From Thermoplasmata archaeon (lineage in GTDB: Archaea; Thermoplasmatota; Thermoplasmata; Thermoplasmatales; Thermoplasmataceae), in the NCBI GenBank assembly GCA_021850835.1, contig JAJZKS010000076.1, positions 1 through 7,769 on the forward strand: a DNA stretch of 7,769 nt, read 5' to 3'. Position numbers and translations under genes: made by a program. Below, one piece after another: positions 1 to 6,154 of this stretch. The notes under the pieces are model-generated. The model saw only the letters and a list, made by a program, of their open reading frames with translations, had not been told where the DNA came from and ran no database searches. The first letter of the stretch is position 1. Each line of letters begins with the position of its first letter.

Positions 1-1
1 T

Positions 2-673
2 TTCTCGGAGGCGGGATCAGATATCCCTGCAGGATATGAGGAAGTTGGAATCAAGGCAAAACCGGTTGGCCTGAAGAAGATTGACCATGTAGTGGGAAAT
101 GTGGAAGACAGGATGATGGATTCCTGGGTCAATTATTACATAAAGGGCCTTGGATTTGACCAGTTGCTCAGCTTTGATGACAAGGACATCAGCACAGAAT
201 ATTCTTCCCTCAGGTCAAAGGTTGTGCAGTACGGCAACAGGAAGATCATATTCCCAATCAATGAGCCCGCCCTTGGCCTCAAGAAGTCACAGATACAGGA
301 ATACCTGGATTATTACAATTCACCTGGTGTACAGCATATCGCAATAGAGACAGACAATATCATCAGGACTGTAGCCGACATGAAGAGCCGGGGCGTGGAA
401 TTCCTCTCAACTCCTTCAAGTTATTATGAGACTCTTCCCGACAGGGTTGGAAAAATAGACGAAAAGCTAGAGGATTTGCAGAAGCTGAATATTCTGGCGG
501 ACAGGGACGACGACGGTTACCTTCTTCAGATCTTCACTAAGCCAACAGGGGACAGGCCAACTTTCTTTTACGAAGTCATACAGAGGAAGGGCGCGACTTC
601 ATTTGGAAAGGGAAACTTCAGGGAACTGTTCAAGTCCATTGAAATGGAACAGGAAAAAAGGGGCAACCTTTAG
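2..673 (+). CDS. hpd: 4-hydroxyphenylpyruvate dioxygenase, C-terminal part (5' end outside window)
   Basis: This non-heme Fe(II) enzyme converts 4-hydroxyphenylpyruvate and O2 to homogentisate and CO2, the entry step of tyrosine breakdown. The frame is open from base 2, giving 224 residues of the C-terminal vicinal-oxygen-chelate domain. All three expected iron ligands are visible in family-typical settings: His29 in IDHVVGNV, His112 in GVQHIAIE and Glu191 in FFYEVIQR. The end, with FGKGNFRELFKSIE then EQEKRGNL, is the usual C-terminus of the family, so the 3' end is complete. The GTG at 92 is only an internal valine: a start there would remove the first iron ligand, so the gene must begin before the window. 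The stop lies 2 bases before the hydrolase gene, indicating one operon. Identification is very secure; only the start and N-terminal domain are missing. Confidence 0.95.
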   Translation, partial: FSEAGSDIPAGYEEVGIKAKPVGLKKIDHVVGNVEDRMMDSWVNYYIKGLGFDQLLSFDDKDISTEYSSLRSKVVQYGNRKIIFPINEPALGLKKSQIQEYLDYYNSPGVQHIAIETDNIIRTVADMKSRGVEFLSTPSSYYETLPDRVGKIDEKLEDLQKLNILADRDDDGYLLQIFTKPTGDRPTFFYEVIQRKGATSFGKGNFRELFKSIEMEQEKRGNL

Positions 674-675
674 GC

Positions 676-1587
676 ATGAAAATAGCTAGAGCTATTACGG
701 ACGATGGGCCGAAGACAGTGATTCTGCACGATTCCAGATATTACGACCTCAGTGAAATCACTGGCGTGGACCTTGAGAATACAGGACCGTCATACTTTTA
801 CCTCATCCAAAAGAATATTGAAAAAATCAAGGATTTTCTCTCACAGGGAAAGCATGCATCTCTCCAGGATATAGTTCCAAAGTCATATCTCCTCCCAATA
901 CCGCATGTGAACCAGATCAGGGACTTCTATGCGTTTGAGGAACATGTGAGAAATGCCAGGGCAAGAAGGGGATCGGATGTGCCAGCGGAATGGTACGAAT
1001 TCCCTGCATATTACTATTCAGGAAATTCTTCTCTCTACCCCAGCGACAATAGCATTGCAAGGCCATCTTTTACATCTGAACTTGATTTTGAGATCGAGCT
1101 TGCAGCAGTTATTGGCAAAGAGGGCAGAAACATTGCAAAAGGGGATGCATGGGAGCACATTTTCGGATTTGTGCTAATGAGTGACTGGAGCGCAAGAGAC
1201 CAGCAGAGAAAGGAAATGGCCATAGGCCTTGGCCCCTCAAAGAGCAAGGATTTCGCCACTTCTTTCGGGAGGTATCTTGTCACTGCTGAAGAAGTTGCAG
1301 ACATAGCCGATATACGCGGGAAACTGAATTCAGAGGTATGGGTCACCCTCAACGGGAATGAATTCATGAGGAACAACCTTTCCACAATGCACTGGGCATT
1401 TTCTGACCTTATATCGTGGGCTTCCACGGATGTTACACTGAGGCCCGGAGACATTATCATGAGCGGTACTGTAGGCAATGGCTGCATACTTGAACAGGGA
1501 CCCGAAAAGACTGGTTGGCTCAAACCCGGTGATGTTGTTAAATTTGGTTCGGACTTTTTCGGTGAGCTTGTGGCAAGCATTGTTTGA
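676..1587 (+). CDS. fah: fumarylacetoacetase-type hydrolase (FAH family)
   Basis: This protein is predicted to hydrolyse the C-C bond of fumarylacetoacetate (or a related 3,5-dioxo acid) to acetoacetate plus a C4 dicarboxylate, the last step of homogentisate breakdown. In 303 residues the mammalian FAH active-site pattern is readable. RDFYAFEEH supplies Asp83 and His90, with the same 7-residue spacing as Asp126 and catalytic His133 of mouse FAH. LDFEIELA supplies Glu139 and Glu141. MSDWSARDQQ supplies Asp170, Arg174 and Gln177, and Lys191 follows in the GPSKSKDF segment. The protein is shorter than mammalian FAH (about 420 residues), as is common in prokaryotes. The ATG lies 2 bases after the hpd stop with no strong Shine-Dalgarno, so translation is probably coupled. 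The exact substrate, fumaryl-, maleyl- or succinyl-acetoacetate, cannot be settled from sequence. Confidence 0.9.
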   Translation: MKIARAITDDGPKTVILHDSRYYDLSEITGVDLENTGPSYFYLIQKNIEKIKDFLSQGKHASLQDIVPKSYLLPIPHVNQIRDFYAFEEHVRNARARRGSDVPAEWYEFPAYYYSGNSSLYPSDNSIARPSFTSELDFEIELAAVIGKEGRNIAKGDAWEHIFGFVLMSDWSARDQQRKEMAIGLGPSKSKDFATSFGRYLVTAEEVADIADIRGKLNSEVWVTLNGNEFMRNNLSTMHWAFSDLISWASTDVTLRPGDIIMSGTVGNGCILEQGPEKTGWLKPGDVVKFGSDFFGELVASIV

Positions 1588-1590
1588 GGG
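1586..1590 (+). promoter_or_regulatory. Shine-Dalgarno for homogentisate dioxygenase
   Basis: GAGGG overlaps the TGA of the upstream hydrolase gene and sits 7 bases before the ATG at 1598. It fixes that ATG as the start and suggests termination-reinitiation coupling within the operon. Confidence 0.6.
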
Positions 1591-1597
1591 ATAAAAA

Positions 1598-2743
1598 ATG
1601 GTATACTACGTTAGGCAGGGCATAATCACGGAAAGCAGGCACACTTATGATGACTCAAAACACATATTGAAGGAGGAGTTGTTTGGCGAAGAGAGCTTCG
1701 ACGGCCCTTACTCCCTCCTCTATCATGAGCGGGAACCCACAAGAGTCAAGTCAATCAGAAGGATAGAAAAACCCCATCTTTCAGATGGATCCGATGATGA
1801 GTTGAGGCACAGGCATCTCAAAGGGTTCCAGATAAAGCCGCACGGCGATTTCATCAGTGGAAGGACCTGCCTGATGTTCAACGACGACGTTGAAATGGGA
1901 TTGATCAAGCCTCAGGAACAGATGAGCTGCTTCTTCAGGAGTGCAATCAATGAACAGCTTTTCTTTGTGCAGAAAGGAGAAGGTAAGCTTAATTCGTCCT
2001 TAGGTACGCTGAAACTCAGCAGTGGTGATTACGTTCATATTCCAAAGGGCACCACATACGAGATGAAGTATGACCGGGGATCAGAATTCTTCTACGTGGA
2101 ATCCAGGGAAAGAATGGGAATCCCGGCCAGATACCTGAACATTTACGGTCAGATCAAGGAAGGTTCTCCATATTATTCACGTGACATCAGGCATCCAACA
2201 CTTGGAAAGCCAAATCTGGAGGATGGAAATTTCAGGGTTCTTGTGGATTTTGGTGATTATTATCTGGAAGAAACGAGGGACCAGCATCCCTTCGATGTTG
2301 CCGGATGGGATGGTTACCTGTTCCCATGGGCAATCAACGTTTCCCTCATGGCCCCAATAGTGGGCAGGCTGCACCAACCTCCCCCTGTGCATGAGACTTT
2401 CAGCTCAAAATCTTTCATGGTGGGCACCTTCCTGCCGAGAAAGTATGACTTTCATCCTCGTGCCATACCAATATCTTATTATCACAGCAACATAGACACT
2501 GATGAAGTGCTGTTTTATTCGTCTGGCAACTTCATGAGCAGGAAAGGCATTTCCGAGGGCTCCCTGACACTACATGTCAGGGGTCTAATTCATGGCCCGC
2601 AGCCCGGGGCAGTTCAAGGTGCAATAGGCAAAGAAGGAACTGATGAGGTCGCTGTGATGGTTGAAGCCTACAGGCCTCTTAAGCTCACAAAGGAAGCCAA
2701 AGCCATTGAGGATTCGGCATACATGTCATCGTGGTACGCTTGA
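1598..2743 (+). CDS. hmgA: homogentisate 1,2-dioxygenase
   Basis: This Fe(II) cupin dioxygenase opens the homogentisate ring with O2 to give maleylacetoacetate. It has 381 residues, shorter than the roughly 445 of the human enzyme. The C-terminal cupin carries the expected iron ligands: His296 in ISYYHSNIDTDE, Glu303 in the same segment, and His332 in LIHGPQPGA. The H-S-N-x-D-x-D-E and HGPQPGA forms resemble the prokaryotic branch of the family rather than the human sequence, in which the His-to-Glu spacing is one residue shorter. The N-terminal half holds a second cupin-like stretch, with FFVQKGEG near 122-129 and YVHIPKGTTYE near 145-155. A good Shine-Dalgarno supports the ATG. The end of the gene overlaps the next one. 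Together with hpd and fah upstream, this makes a tyrosine/homogentisate operon. Confidence 0.93.
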   Translation: MVYYVRQGIITESRHTYDDSKHILKEELFGEESFDGPYSLLYHEREPTRVKSIRRIEKPHLSDGSDDELRHRHLKGFQIKPHGDFISGRTCLMFNDDVEMGLIKPQEQMSCFFRSAINEQLFFVQKGEGKLNSSLGTLKLSSGDYVHIPKGTTYEMKYDRGSEFFYVESRERMGIPARYLNIYGQIKEGSPYYSRDIRHPTLGKPNLEDGNFRVLVDFGDYYLEETRDQHPFDVAGWDGYLFPWAINVSLMAPIVGRLHQPPPVHETFSSKSFMVGTFLPRKYDFHPRAIPISYYHSNIDTDEVLFYSSGNFMSRKGISEGSLTLHVRGLIHGPQPGAVQGAIGKEGTDEVAVMVEAYRPLKLTKEAKAIEDSAYMSSWYA

Positions 2744-3768
2744 TCTACAATTACCTTCCCACTGAAAGGGTATATCACGGAATAGACTGCACCAAGGACT
2801 TGCCGGAACTGCTGAAAGAAATAAAGAGTACGCGAGCTCTTATAATTACCAACAAGTCAGTGTCCCGGAACTCTTTCTACAAGGAACTTACGCGAGAATT
2901 GCCAATTAAGTACACAGAGTTCAAAGAGATAACCCAGCATTCGCCCATGGAGGAGATCGAACATGCCACAGAAACCCTGAGGAACAACAAGTGCGATGTC
3001 ATCATCTCCATTGGTGGAGGCAGTGTAATAGATGCCGCCAAGGTTGTCAGATATTATTATGATCTTTCCATCAGGCATATTGCCATTCCCACTACCCTGT
3101 CTGCAGCCGAATTCTCCCACAGTGCGGGCTACACAATAGGCGGGGAAAAGACAGGCGTCAGGGACCGGCAGATCACTCCAACTTATGTATTCCTCGATCC
3201 GAGAGCTGCAATGGAAACTCCCCAGGCTCTCTGGAGATCCACGGGGATAAGGGCTCTGGACCATGCCATTGAAACAATATATTCAAACCCCAACAGCGAG
3301 GTTGCCAGGACCTTTGCTATTTCCTCACTGAAAAAACTGTTCAGCAATCTCAGGTTTGATAACCTCGAATCAAGGTATGAATGCCTGATTGCAGCTTGGT
3401 TTTCATATTTTGAGGTGTTTGATGCACCCATGGGTTTGAGCCATAAAATCGGAAGGATAATTGGTGCAAAATATGATGTTCCACATGGAATAACCAGTTG
3501 CATCACTTTGCCCCAGGTCATTATGATGTATGCAAGGGAAAACCCGGGGCTCATATGCACAATATCGCGGGAATTGGGTTTTACTGAAACCACACTTAAA
3601 GAATGTGCTGAGGGGTTTGCCCGTTACGTAGAGAATTTTATCGACTCCCTTGGCCTCACAAAACGTCTCACAGACTATGGCATTACAGAGTCTGATCTGG
3701 ATTACATAATAGGGAAATTGAATGGAGATTCCAATAAGCTAAGGAAGCTCCTTTCAACCATGTTCTGA
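2731..3768 (+). CDS. iron-alcohol-dehydrogenase / maleylacetate-reductase-like NAD(P)H oxidoreductase
   Basis: This is a group III (Fe-ADH superfamily) oxidoreductase of 345 residues. The N-terminal half has the dinucleotide-binding GGGSVIDAAK (95-104) and IPTTLSAAEF (119-128), the latter like the IPTT(Y/L)-S-E block of maleylacetate reductases. In the helical C-terminal half, three of the four classical metal-ligand positions keep His: 178, 238 and 252 (the last in DVPHG). The Asp ligand position is Arg174, and the conserved catalytic-site His that lies 4 residues after the third ligand is Arg242. The GTG at 2731 overlaps hmgA by 13 bases; a TTG at 2740 would give a classical 4-base overlap, and neither has a clear ribosome site. 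Co-translation with hmgA suggests that it acts on a homogentisate-pathway intermediate. The specific reaction is not known; the fold assignment is secure. Confidence 0.85.
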   Translation: MVRLIYNYLPTERVYHGIDCTKDLPELLKEIKSTRALIITNKSVSRNSFYKELTRELPIKYTEFKEITQHSPMEEIEHATETLRNNKCDVIISIGGGSVIDAAKVVRYYYDLSIRHIAIPTTLSAAEFSHSAGYTIGGEKTGVRDRQITPTYVFLDPRAAMETPQALWRSTGIRALDHAIETIYSNPNSEVARTFAISSLKKLFSNLRFDNLESRYECLIAAWFSYFEVFDAPMGLSHKIGRIIGAKYDVPHGITSCITLPQVIMMYARENPGLICTISRELGFTETTLKECAEGFARYVENFIDSLGLTKRLTDYGITESDLDYIIGKLNGDSNKLRKLLSTMF

Positions 3769-3769
3769 A

Positions 3770-4186
3770 TCAGATCAGGTTTATCTCCTTAAGGCCGCTC
3801 GAAGGATTTACTTTTCTCTCGGCCCTTATTTTCTCAAAAACGGATATGCTGATTTCCAGGAGGGGATCTGCAACTCCGCCAAAAAGGTGCCCACCCACAA
3901 CTCCGTGATTCTTTCCTGCGCAGGCGCTGTGGATATGGAATCTTGGGTCATCCTCAGCGATGCTTCCATGGAAGGACACGACCTCAAGGTTGTCTTGGAA
4001 TAGCTCCTTTTCGTACTCTTTGCCGTTGAAATATCCCACCTGGAGACCTTTGATCATGCCAATTGCCCAGAGAATTTCACCATTCTTGACTTTCTGTTCC
4101 TTCACAATCTTCTCAAGCATTTCAAGAACATTTTCGCCTTTGTCCAGCTTAGCAAATATCCTGTTGCCTTCTCTTCTAACCTGCAT
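3770..4186 (-). CDS. PPC/DUF296-domain protein
   Basis: This is a stand-alone PPC (DUF296) domain of 138 residues, the fold known from plant AT-hook proteins and from small archaeal and bacterial proteins, where it forms trimers. The hallmark FHIH (His84, His86) followed by GGHLFGG (His100) supplies the three-His metal site described for the family; His94 lies between them. ILWAIGMIKGLQVGYF (39-53) and LEVVSFHGSIA (67-77) are the usual core strands. No AT-hook is present, so DNA binding is not shown. It is the last gene of a minus-strand group, 32 bases after the phosphatase stop, and it ends one base from the stop of the convergent catabolic operon. Its cellular role is unknown; archaeal relatives are variously proposed to bind DNA or small molecules. 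Confidence 0.85.
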   Translation of the reverse strand: MQVRREGNRIFAKLDKGENVLEMLEKIVKEQKVKNGEILWAIGMIKGLQVGYFNGKEYEKELFQDNLEVVSFHGSIAEDDPRFHIHSACAGKNHGVVGGHLFGGVADPLLEISISVFEKIRAERKVNPSSGLKEINLI

Positions 4187-4207
4187 AAGGATAGGAAGTT
4201 CTTAGTA

Positions 4208-4219
4208 AACATTAATGTT
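4208..4219. repeat. perfect 12-base palindrome before the PPC gene
   Basis: AACATTAATGTT is its own reverse complement. It lies 22-33 bases upstream of the PPC ATG and touches the stop codon of the phosphatase gene. It could be part of a promoter or operator for the PPC gene, but a 12-base AT-rich palindrome is expected once or twice by chance in a window of this size. Confidence 0.3.
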
Positions 4220-4821
4220 CAGATATTATCAGTTTTGTACCTGTCCACAATGTTCCACCTGCCATTTTCCTTGACCGTTGTTATTATGGAACAGTTGTGG
4301 AACACCATTCCCAAAGGGACAGCATTAATCTGCTCGTTGTAGAATGTCCTCATAACGCCTCCGTGGCAGACTGCCAGGACCTTTGAAGTGCCATACTCCT
4401 CGTATAAGCGGTTGAATGTTTCGGTTACTCTCTGTGCAAAATGCTCATACGACTCGGCACCTGGGACGCTGTCCAGTGAGCTGCTAGTCATTTCCATTCG
4501 AAAACCAAATTTCTTCATTATCTCGTCAGCTGTAAGCCCCTCAGCATTTCCGCAGGCACGTTCCCTGATCCCCGGTTCGACCTTCATTTCGACATCTTCC
4601 AGATAGCTTGCGACTATCTGGGCGGTCTCTCTGGCTCTTGCAAGGTCACTGCTGACAATAACCTCGGGTTTGAGGTTCTTCACAAAATTTGCGGCTTCCC
4701 TGGCCTGTGAACGCCCCAAGTCATTGAGCGGTTCATCCATTGAACACTGCCAGATATGCTTTCGGTTGGTCTCTGTTTCACCATGCCGCATTATGAAAAA
4801 TCGGGAACTGAAATTTTGCAC
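4219..4821 (-). CDS. histidine phosphatase (phosphoglycerate-mutase-like)
   Basis: This is a branch-1 histidine phosphatase of 200 residues. FFIMRHGETETN (8-19) contains the phospho-accepting His13 with Arg12. SSDLARARETA (57-67) supplies the second phosphate-binding Arg (Arg62), Glu87 sits in the IRERACGNAEG segment, and VCHGGVMR (151-158) gives the second catalytic His153. Substrates in this family range from sugar phosphates to alpha-ribazole phosphate, and nothing here decides between them. The start is a GTG. The next internal ATG (residue 11) would remove the first beta strand, and an in-frame stop lies about 24 bases upstream of the GTG, so it is the best choice. There is no Shine-Dalgarno, and a TATA-like stretch about 20-25 bases upstream would fit a leaderless transcript. 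It sits between the diiron-protein gene and the PPC gene on the same strand. Confidence 0.9.
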   Translation of the reverse strand: MQNFSSRFFIMRHGETETNRKHIWQCSMDEPLNDLGRSQAREAANFVKNLKPEVIVSSDLARARETAQIVASYLEDVEMKVEPGIRERACGNAEGLTADEIMKKFGFRMEMTSSSLDSVPGAESYEHFAQRVTETFNRLYEEYGTSKVLAVCHGGVMRTFYNEQINAVPLGMVFHNCSIITTVKENGRWNIVDRYKTDNI

Positions 4822-4831
4822 ACAGAAAAAT

Positions 4832-4856
4832 AGGGAATTTATTTAACTATTTCCCT
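4832..4856 (-). promoter_or_regulatory. candidate promoter with inverted repeat before the phosphatase gene
   Basis: On the minus strand, AGGGAA and TTCCCT form 6-base inverted arms around a 13-base AT-rich core that reads TTAAATAAA, a plausible TATA box about 20-25 bases before the GTG start. The arms could be an operator or a weak hairpin ending the upstream transcript. This is the whole of the 36-base gap between the two genes. Confidence 0.35.
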
Positions 4857-4857
4857 G

Positions 4858-5541
4858 TCAGTTGTCTGATAAGCCGATCCAGAATTTTTCCTCGAGGTTG
4901 AGGATGCCATTGGCGCCCCTCATGAATTTCTCCCTCGCAGCAGGATCGCTGGCATGTGTCCCAAGAACATTTTCCATTGCCTCTTCGTGATGTTCTTCAA
5001 GTTCCCTGTGGAAAGTGAAATACTTTATGTCCATTCCTTTGTATTCCGGGTGCTTATTTTTCCAGATCTCCATGCCGGCGAGAATCTTATCCCACATTGG
5101 AATAGCCATGTTCTCAAGGCCAAACTCAGCCCCAAGGGCCTCAAAATGGTCTCCCCCGAAGTAAGTCCTCATTCCATCAAGCCATTCCTTGGTAGTCTTA
5201 AGCTGTTCCCTCTTCACAAGGTCTGCAGGTTCGATGCCAATGCTTCTCAGGTACATCCTGTAAAGAAGCTCATGCCTGTGGTGAGGGTTTTCGTCACCCA
5301 GCTCCGACACGAGAATTGTTGTTAGATTCGCTGCATCATTCTCATCTGGAGTATTCACAAGAAGAACTGATAAGATTGAGACCCACTCCCGAGTAAAGTG
5401 GTAAAATTCTATTGAGAACCGCTTAAACTCCTCCTCGGAGATATCTCCTTTTGCAAACCTGTTTATGAAATCATTGTCAATGGCTTTGTGTGCCTTCACA
5501 AAGTCGTAAGTTTCTTTGTAAAAACCATTTTCCTGAAACAT
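4858..5541 (-). CDS. heme-oxygenase-fold diiron protein (CADD/PqqC/TenA-like)
   Basis: This all-helical protein of 227 residues is of the iron-containing redox type (heme-oxygenase-like diiron oxidases). A full six-ligand set can be read. Glu80 and His87 lie in SELGDENPHHRH; Glu139 or Glu143 lies in GAEFGLENMAIPMW; and His178, Glu182 and His185 lie in FTFHRELEEHHEEAM. The spacings of 7, then 4 and 3, match Glu81/His88 and His174/Asp178/His181 of chlamydial CADD, with Asp replaced by Glu. Known members make p-aminobenzoate (CADD), oxidise fatty acids to alkenes (UndA) or form N-oxides, so the reaction here is open. A TenA thiaminase is unlikely because the metal ligands are present. The ATG has a Shine-Dalgarno and a TATA box upstream. 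It is probably the first gene of a three-gene minus-strand group. Confidence 0.8.
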   Translation of the reverse strand: MFQENGFYKETYDFVKAHKAIDNDFINRFAKGDISEEEFKRFSIEFYHFTREWVSILSVLLVNTPDENDAANLTTILVSELGDENPHHRHELLYRMYLRSIGIEPADLVKREQLKTTKEWLDGMRTYFGGDHFEALGAEFGLENMAIPMWDKILAGMEIWKNKHPEYKGMDIKYFTFHRELEEHHEEAMENVLGTHASDPAAREKFMRGANGILNLEEKFWIGLSDN

Positions 5542-5548
5542 TATGGTA

Positions 5549-5553
5549 ACCTC
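5549..5553 (-). promoter_or_regulatory. Shine-Dalgarno for the diiron-protein gene
   Basis: On the minus strand GAGGT stands 7 bases before the ATG at 5541, a good ribosome site that settles the start. Confidence 0.6.
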
Positions 5554-5575
5554 ATGAAATATATGTCTAATGTCC

Positions 5576-5583
5576 TATATATA
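5576..5583 (-). promoter_or_regulatory. TATA box for the diiron-protein gene
   Basis: TATATATA lies on the minus strand between GG pairs. An archaeal start site about 25 bases downstream would fall near 5554, giving a leader of about a dozen bases that still contains the GAGGT ribosome site. Confidence 0.5.
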
Positions 5584-5611
5584 CCTAACTGATATAAAAT
5601 ATTAAATAGAA

Positions 5612-5623
5612 TTATTAAAAAAT
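5612..5623 (-). terminator. candidate oligo-T terminator after the membrane-protein gene
   Basis: On the minus strand a run of six T residues followed by an AT-rich stretch begins about 17 bases after the membrane-protein stop codon, as expected for archaeal intrinsic termination. It precedes the TATA box of the next gene, so the 98-base gap appears to hold one terminator and one promoter. Confidence 0.4.
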
Positions 5624-5639
5624 GTGGATTTGCAGGTAA

Positions 5640-6077
5640 CTAAAGAACCGGTGACCCGCCGTGGAAACCTGTAGGGAGGAAAACGAGTGAAGTCCCAATC
5701 AAAAGGGCAACAATAAAGGATACCACATATGTTATTATTGTTCCCAGCACAGCTATTGCAAACCCTCCCAGGAGCCCGGTGTCAAATATTGACGCATAAA
5801 CATAGCTAAGGACTATAATCGAAACGATGAACCCAATTACGATGGCAAGCGGCCCCAGGAAAATAGTCAGCCCAATGGTCACAATAAAGAAGAAAATAAG
5901 AGTGATTATTGGTGCTGCAATTGCTGCCACCATCGCCTTTCCAAAAGTTGTGTGTTTACCGGAAATTATCTTTCCGGCCAGGTAAATTGGGATTGAAATG
6001 ATTATCCATGATACCAGGATTGTAAGAATTATTACAGTTATGGAACCAAGAGTGAGAGTCGGCGATATTACTACCAT
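5640..6077 (-). CDS. small hypothetical membrane protein, four predicted helices
   Basis: I do not recognise this protein. From the chosen ATG it has 145 residues with four strongly hydrophobic segments at about 10-33, 48-71, 75-97 and 102-130, joined by very short loops. There is a basic loop at 35-47 (GKIISGKHTTFGK) and a Gly/Pro-rich tail. No catalytic or transport motif is visible. The frame is open further upstream, to an ATG at 6122 (160 residues) and another at 6200 (186 residues). I chose 6077 because a TATA-like ATAAAATAT is centred about 26 bases before it, which fits leaderless transcription; the added N-terminal residues are polar and Cys-rich, and the longest form would run into the divergent UDGb gene. 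The start is uncertain, but the hydrophobic coding signal is convincing. Confidence 0.65.
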   Translation of the reverse strand: MVVISPTLTLGSITVIILTILVSWIIISIPIYLAGKIISGKHTTFGKAMVAAIAAPIITLIFFFIVTIGLTIFLGPLAIVIGFIVSIIVLSYVYASIFDTGLLGGFAIAVLGTIITYVVSFIVALLIGTSLVFLPTGFHGGSPVL

Positions 6078-6098
6078 AGTACCATAATTCAATGGAGG

Positions 6099-6108
6099 AT
6101 ATTTTATG
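6099..6108. promoter_or_regulatory. shared AT-rich promoter core between divergent genes
   Basis: The stretch reads ATATTTTATG on the plus strand and CATAAAATAT on the minus strand. It is centred about 26 bases before the membrane-protein ATG (minus strand). On the plus strand it would place a start site near 6130, about 25 bases before the UDGb ATG. It may therefore serve both genes. Confidence 0.35.
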
Positions 6109-6154
6109 TTGTCTCCTATCATGAAGGCGTAACTTGCCAAACAGAAATGAAGAC

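Noticed and set aside
92..673. GTG at 92 as the start of a short 193-residue dioxygenase
   Set aside because: The frame is open back to base 2 and the first iron-ligand His (bases 86-88) lies before this GTG, so it is an internal codon of a truncated hpd gene.
1035..1580. Long minus-strand open frame inside the hydrolase gene
   Set aside because: It lies wholly within a gene with clear FAH motifs and has no recognisable motif or start signal; it is a shadow frame. The same applies to the minus-strand frames at 2857-3264 and 3183-3593 within the reductase gene.
4858..5541. TenA-type thiaminase/aminopyrimidine aminohydrolase
   Set aside because: The fold is related, but the full diiron ligand pattern (Glu80, His87, Glu139/143, His178, Glu182, His185) points to the metal-dependent branch, which TenA lacks.
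5542..5639. Small RNA gene or riboswitch in the 98-base gap
   Set aside because: The gap is very AT-rich and is explained by an oligo-T terminator, a TATA box and a ribosome site; no stable conserved fold or tRNA-like features were seen.
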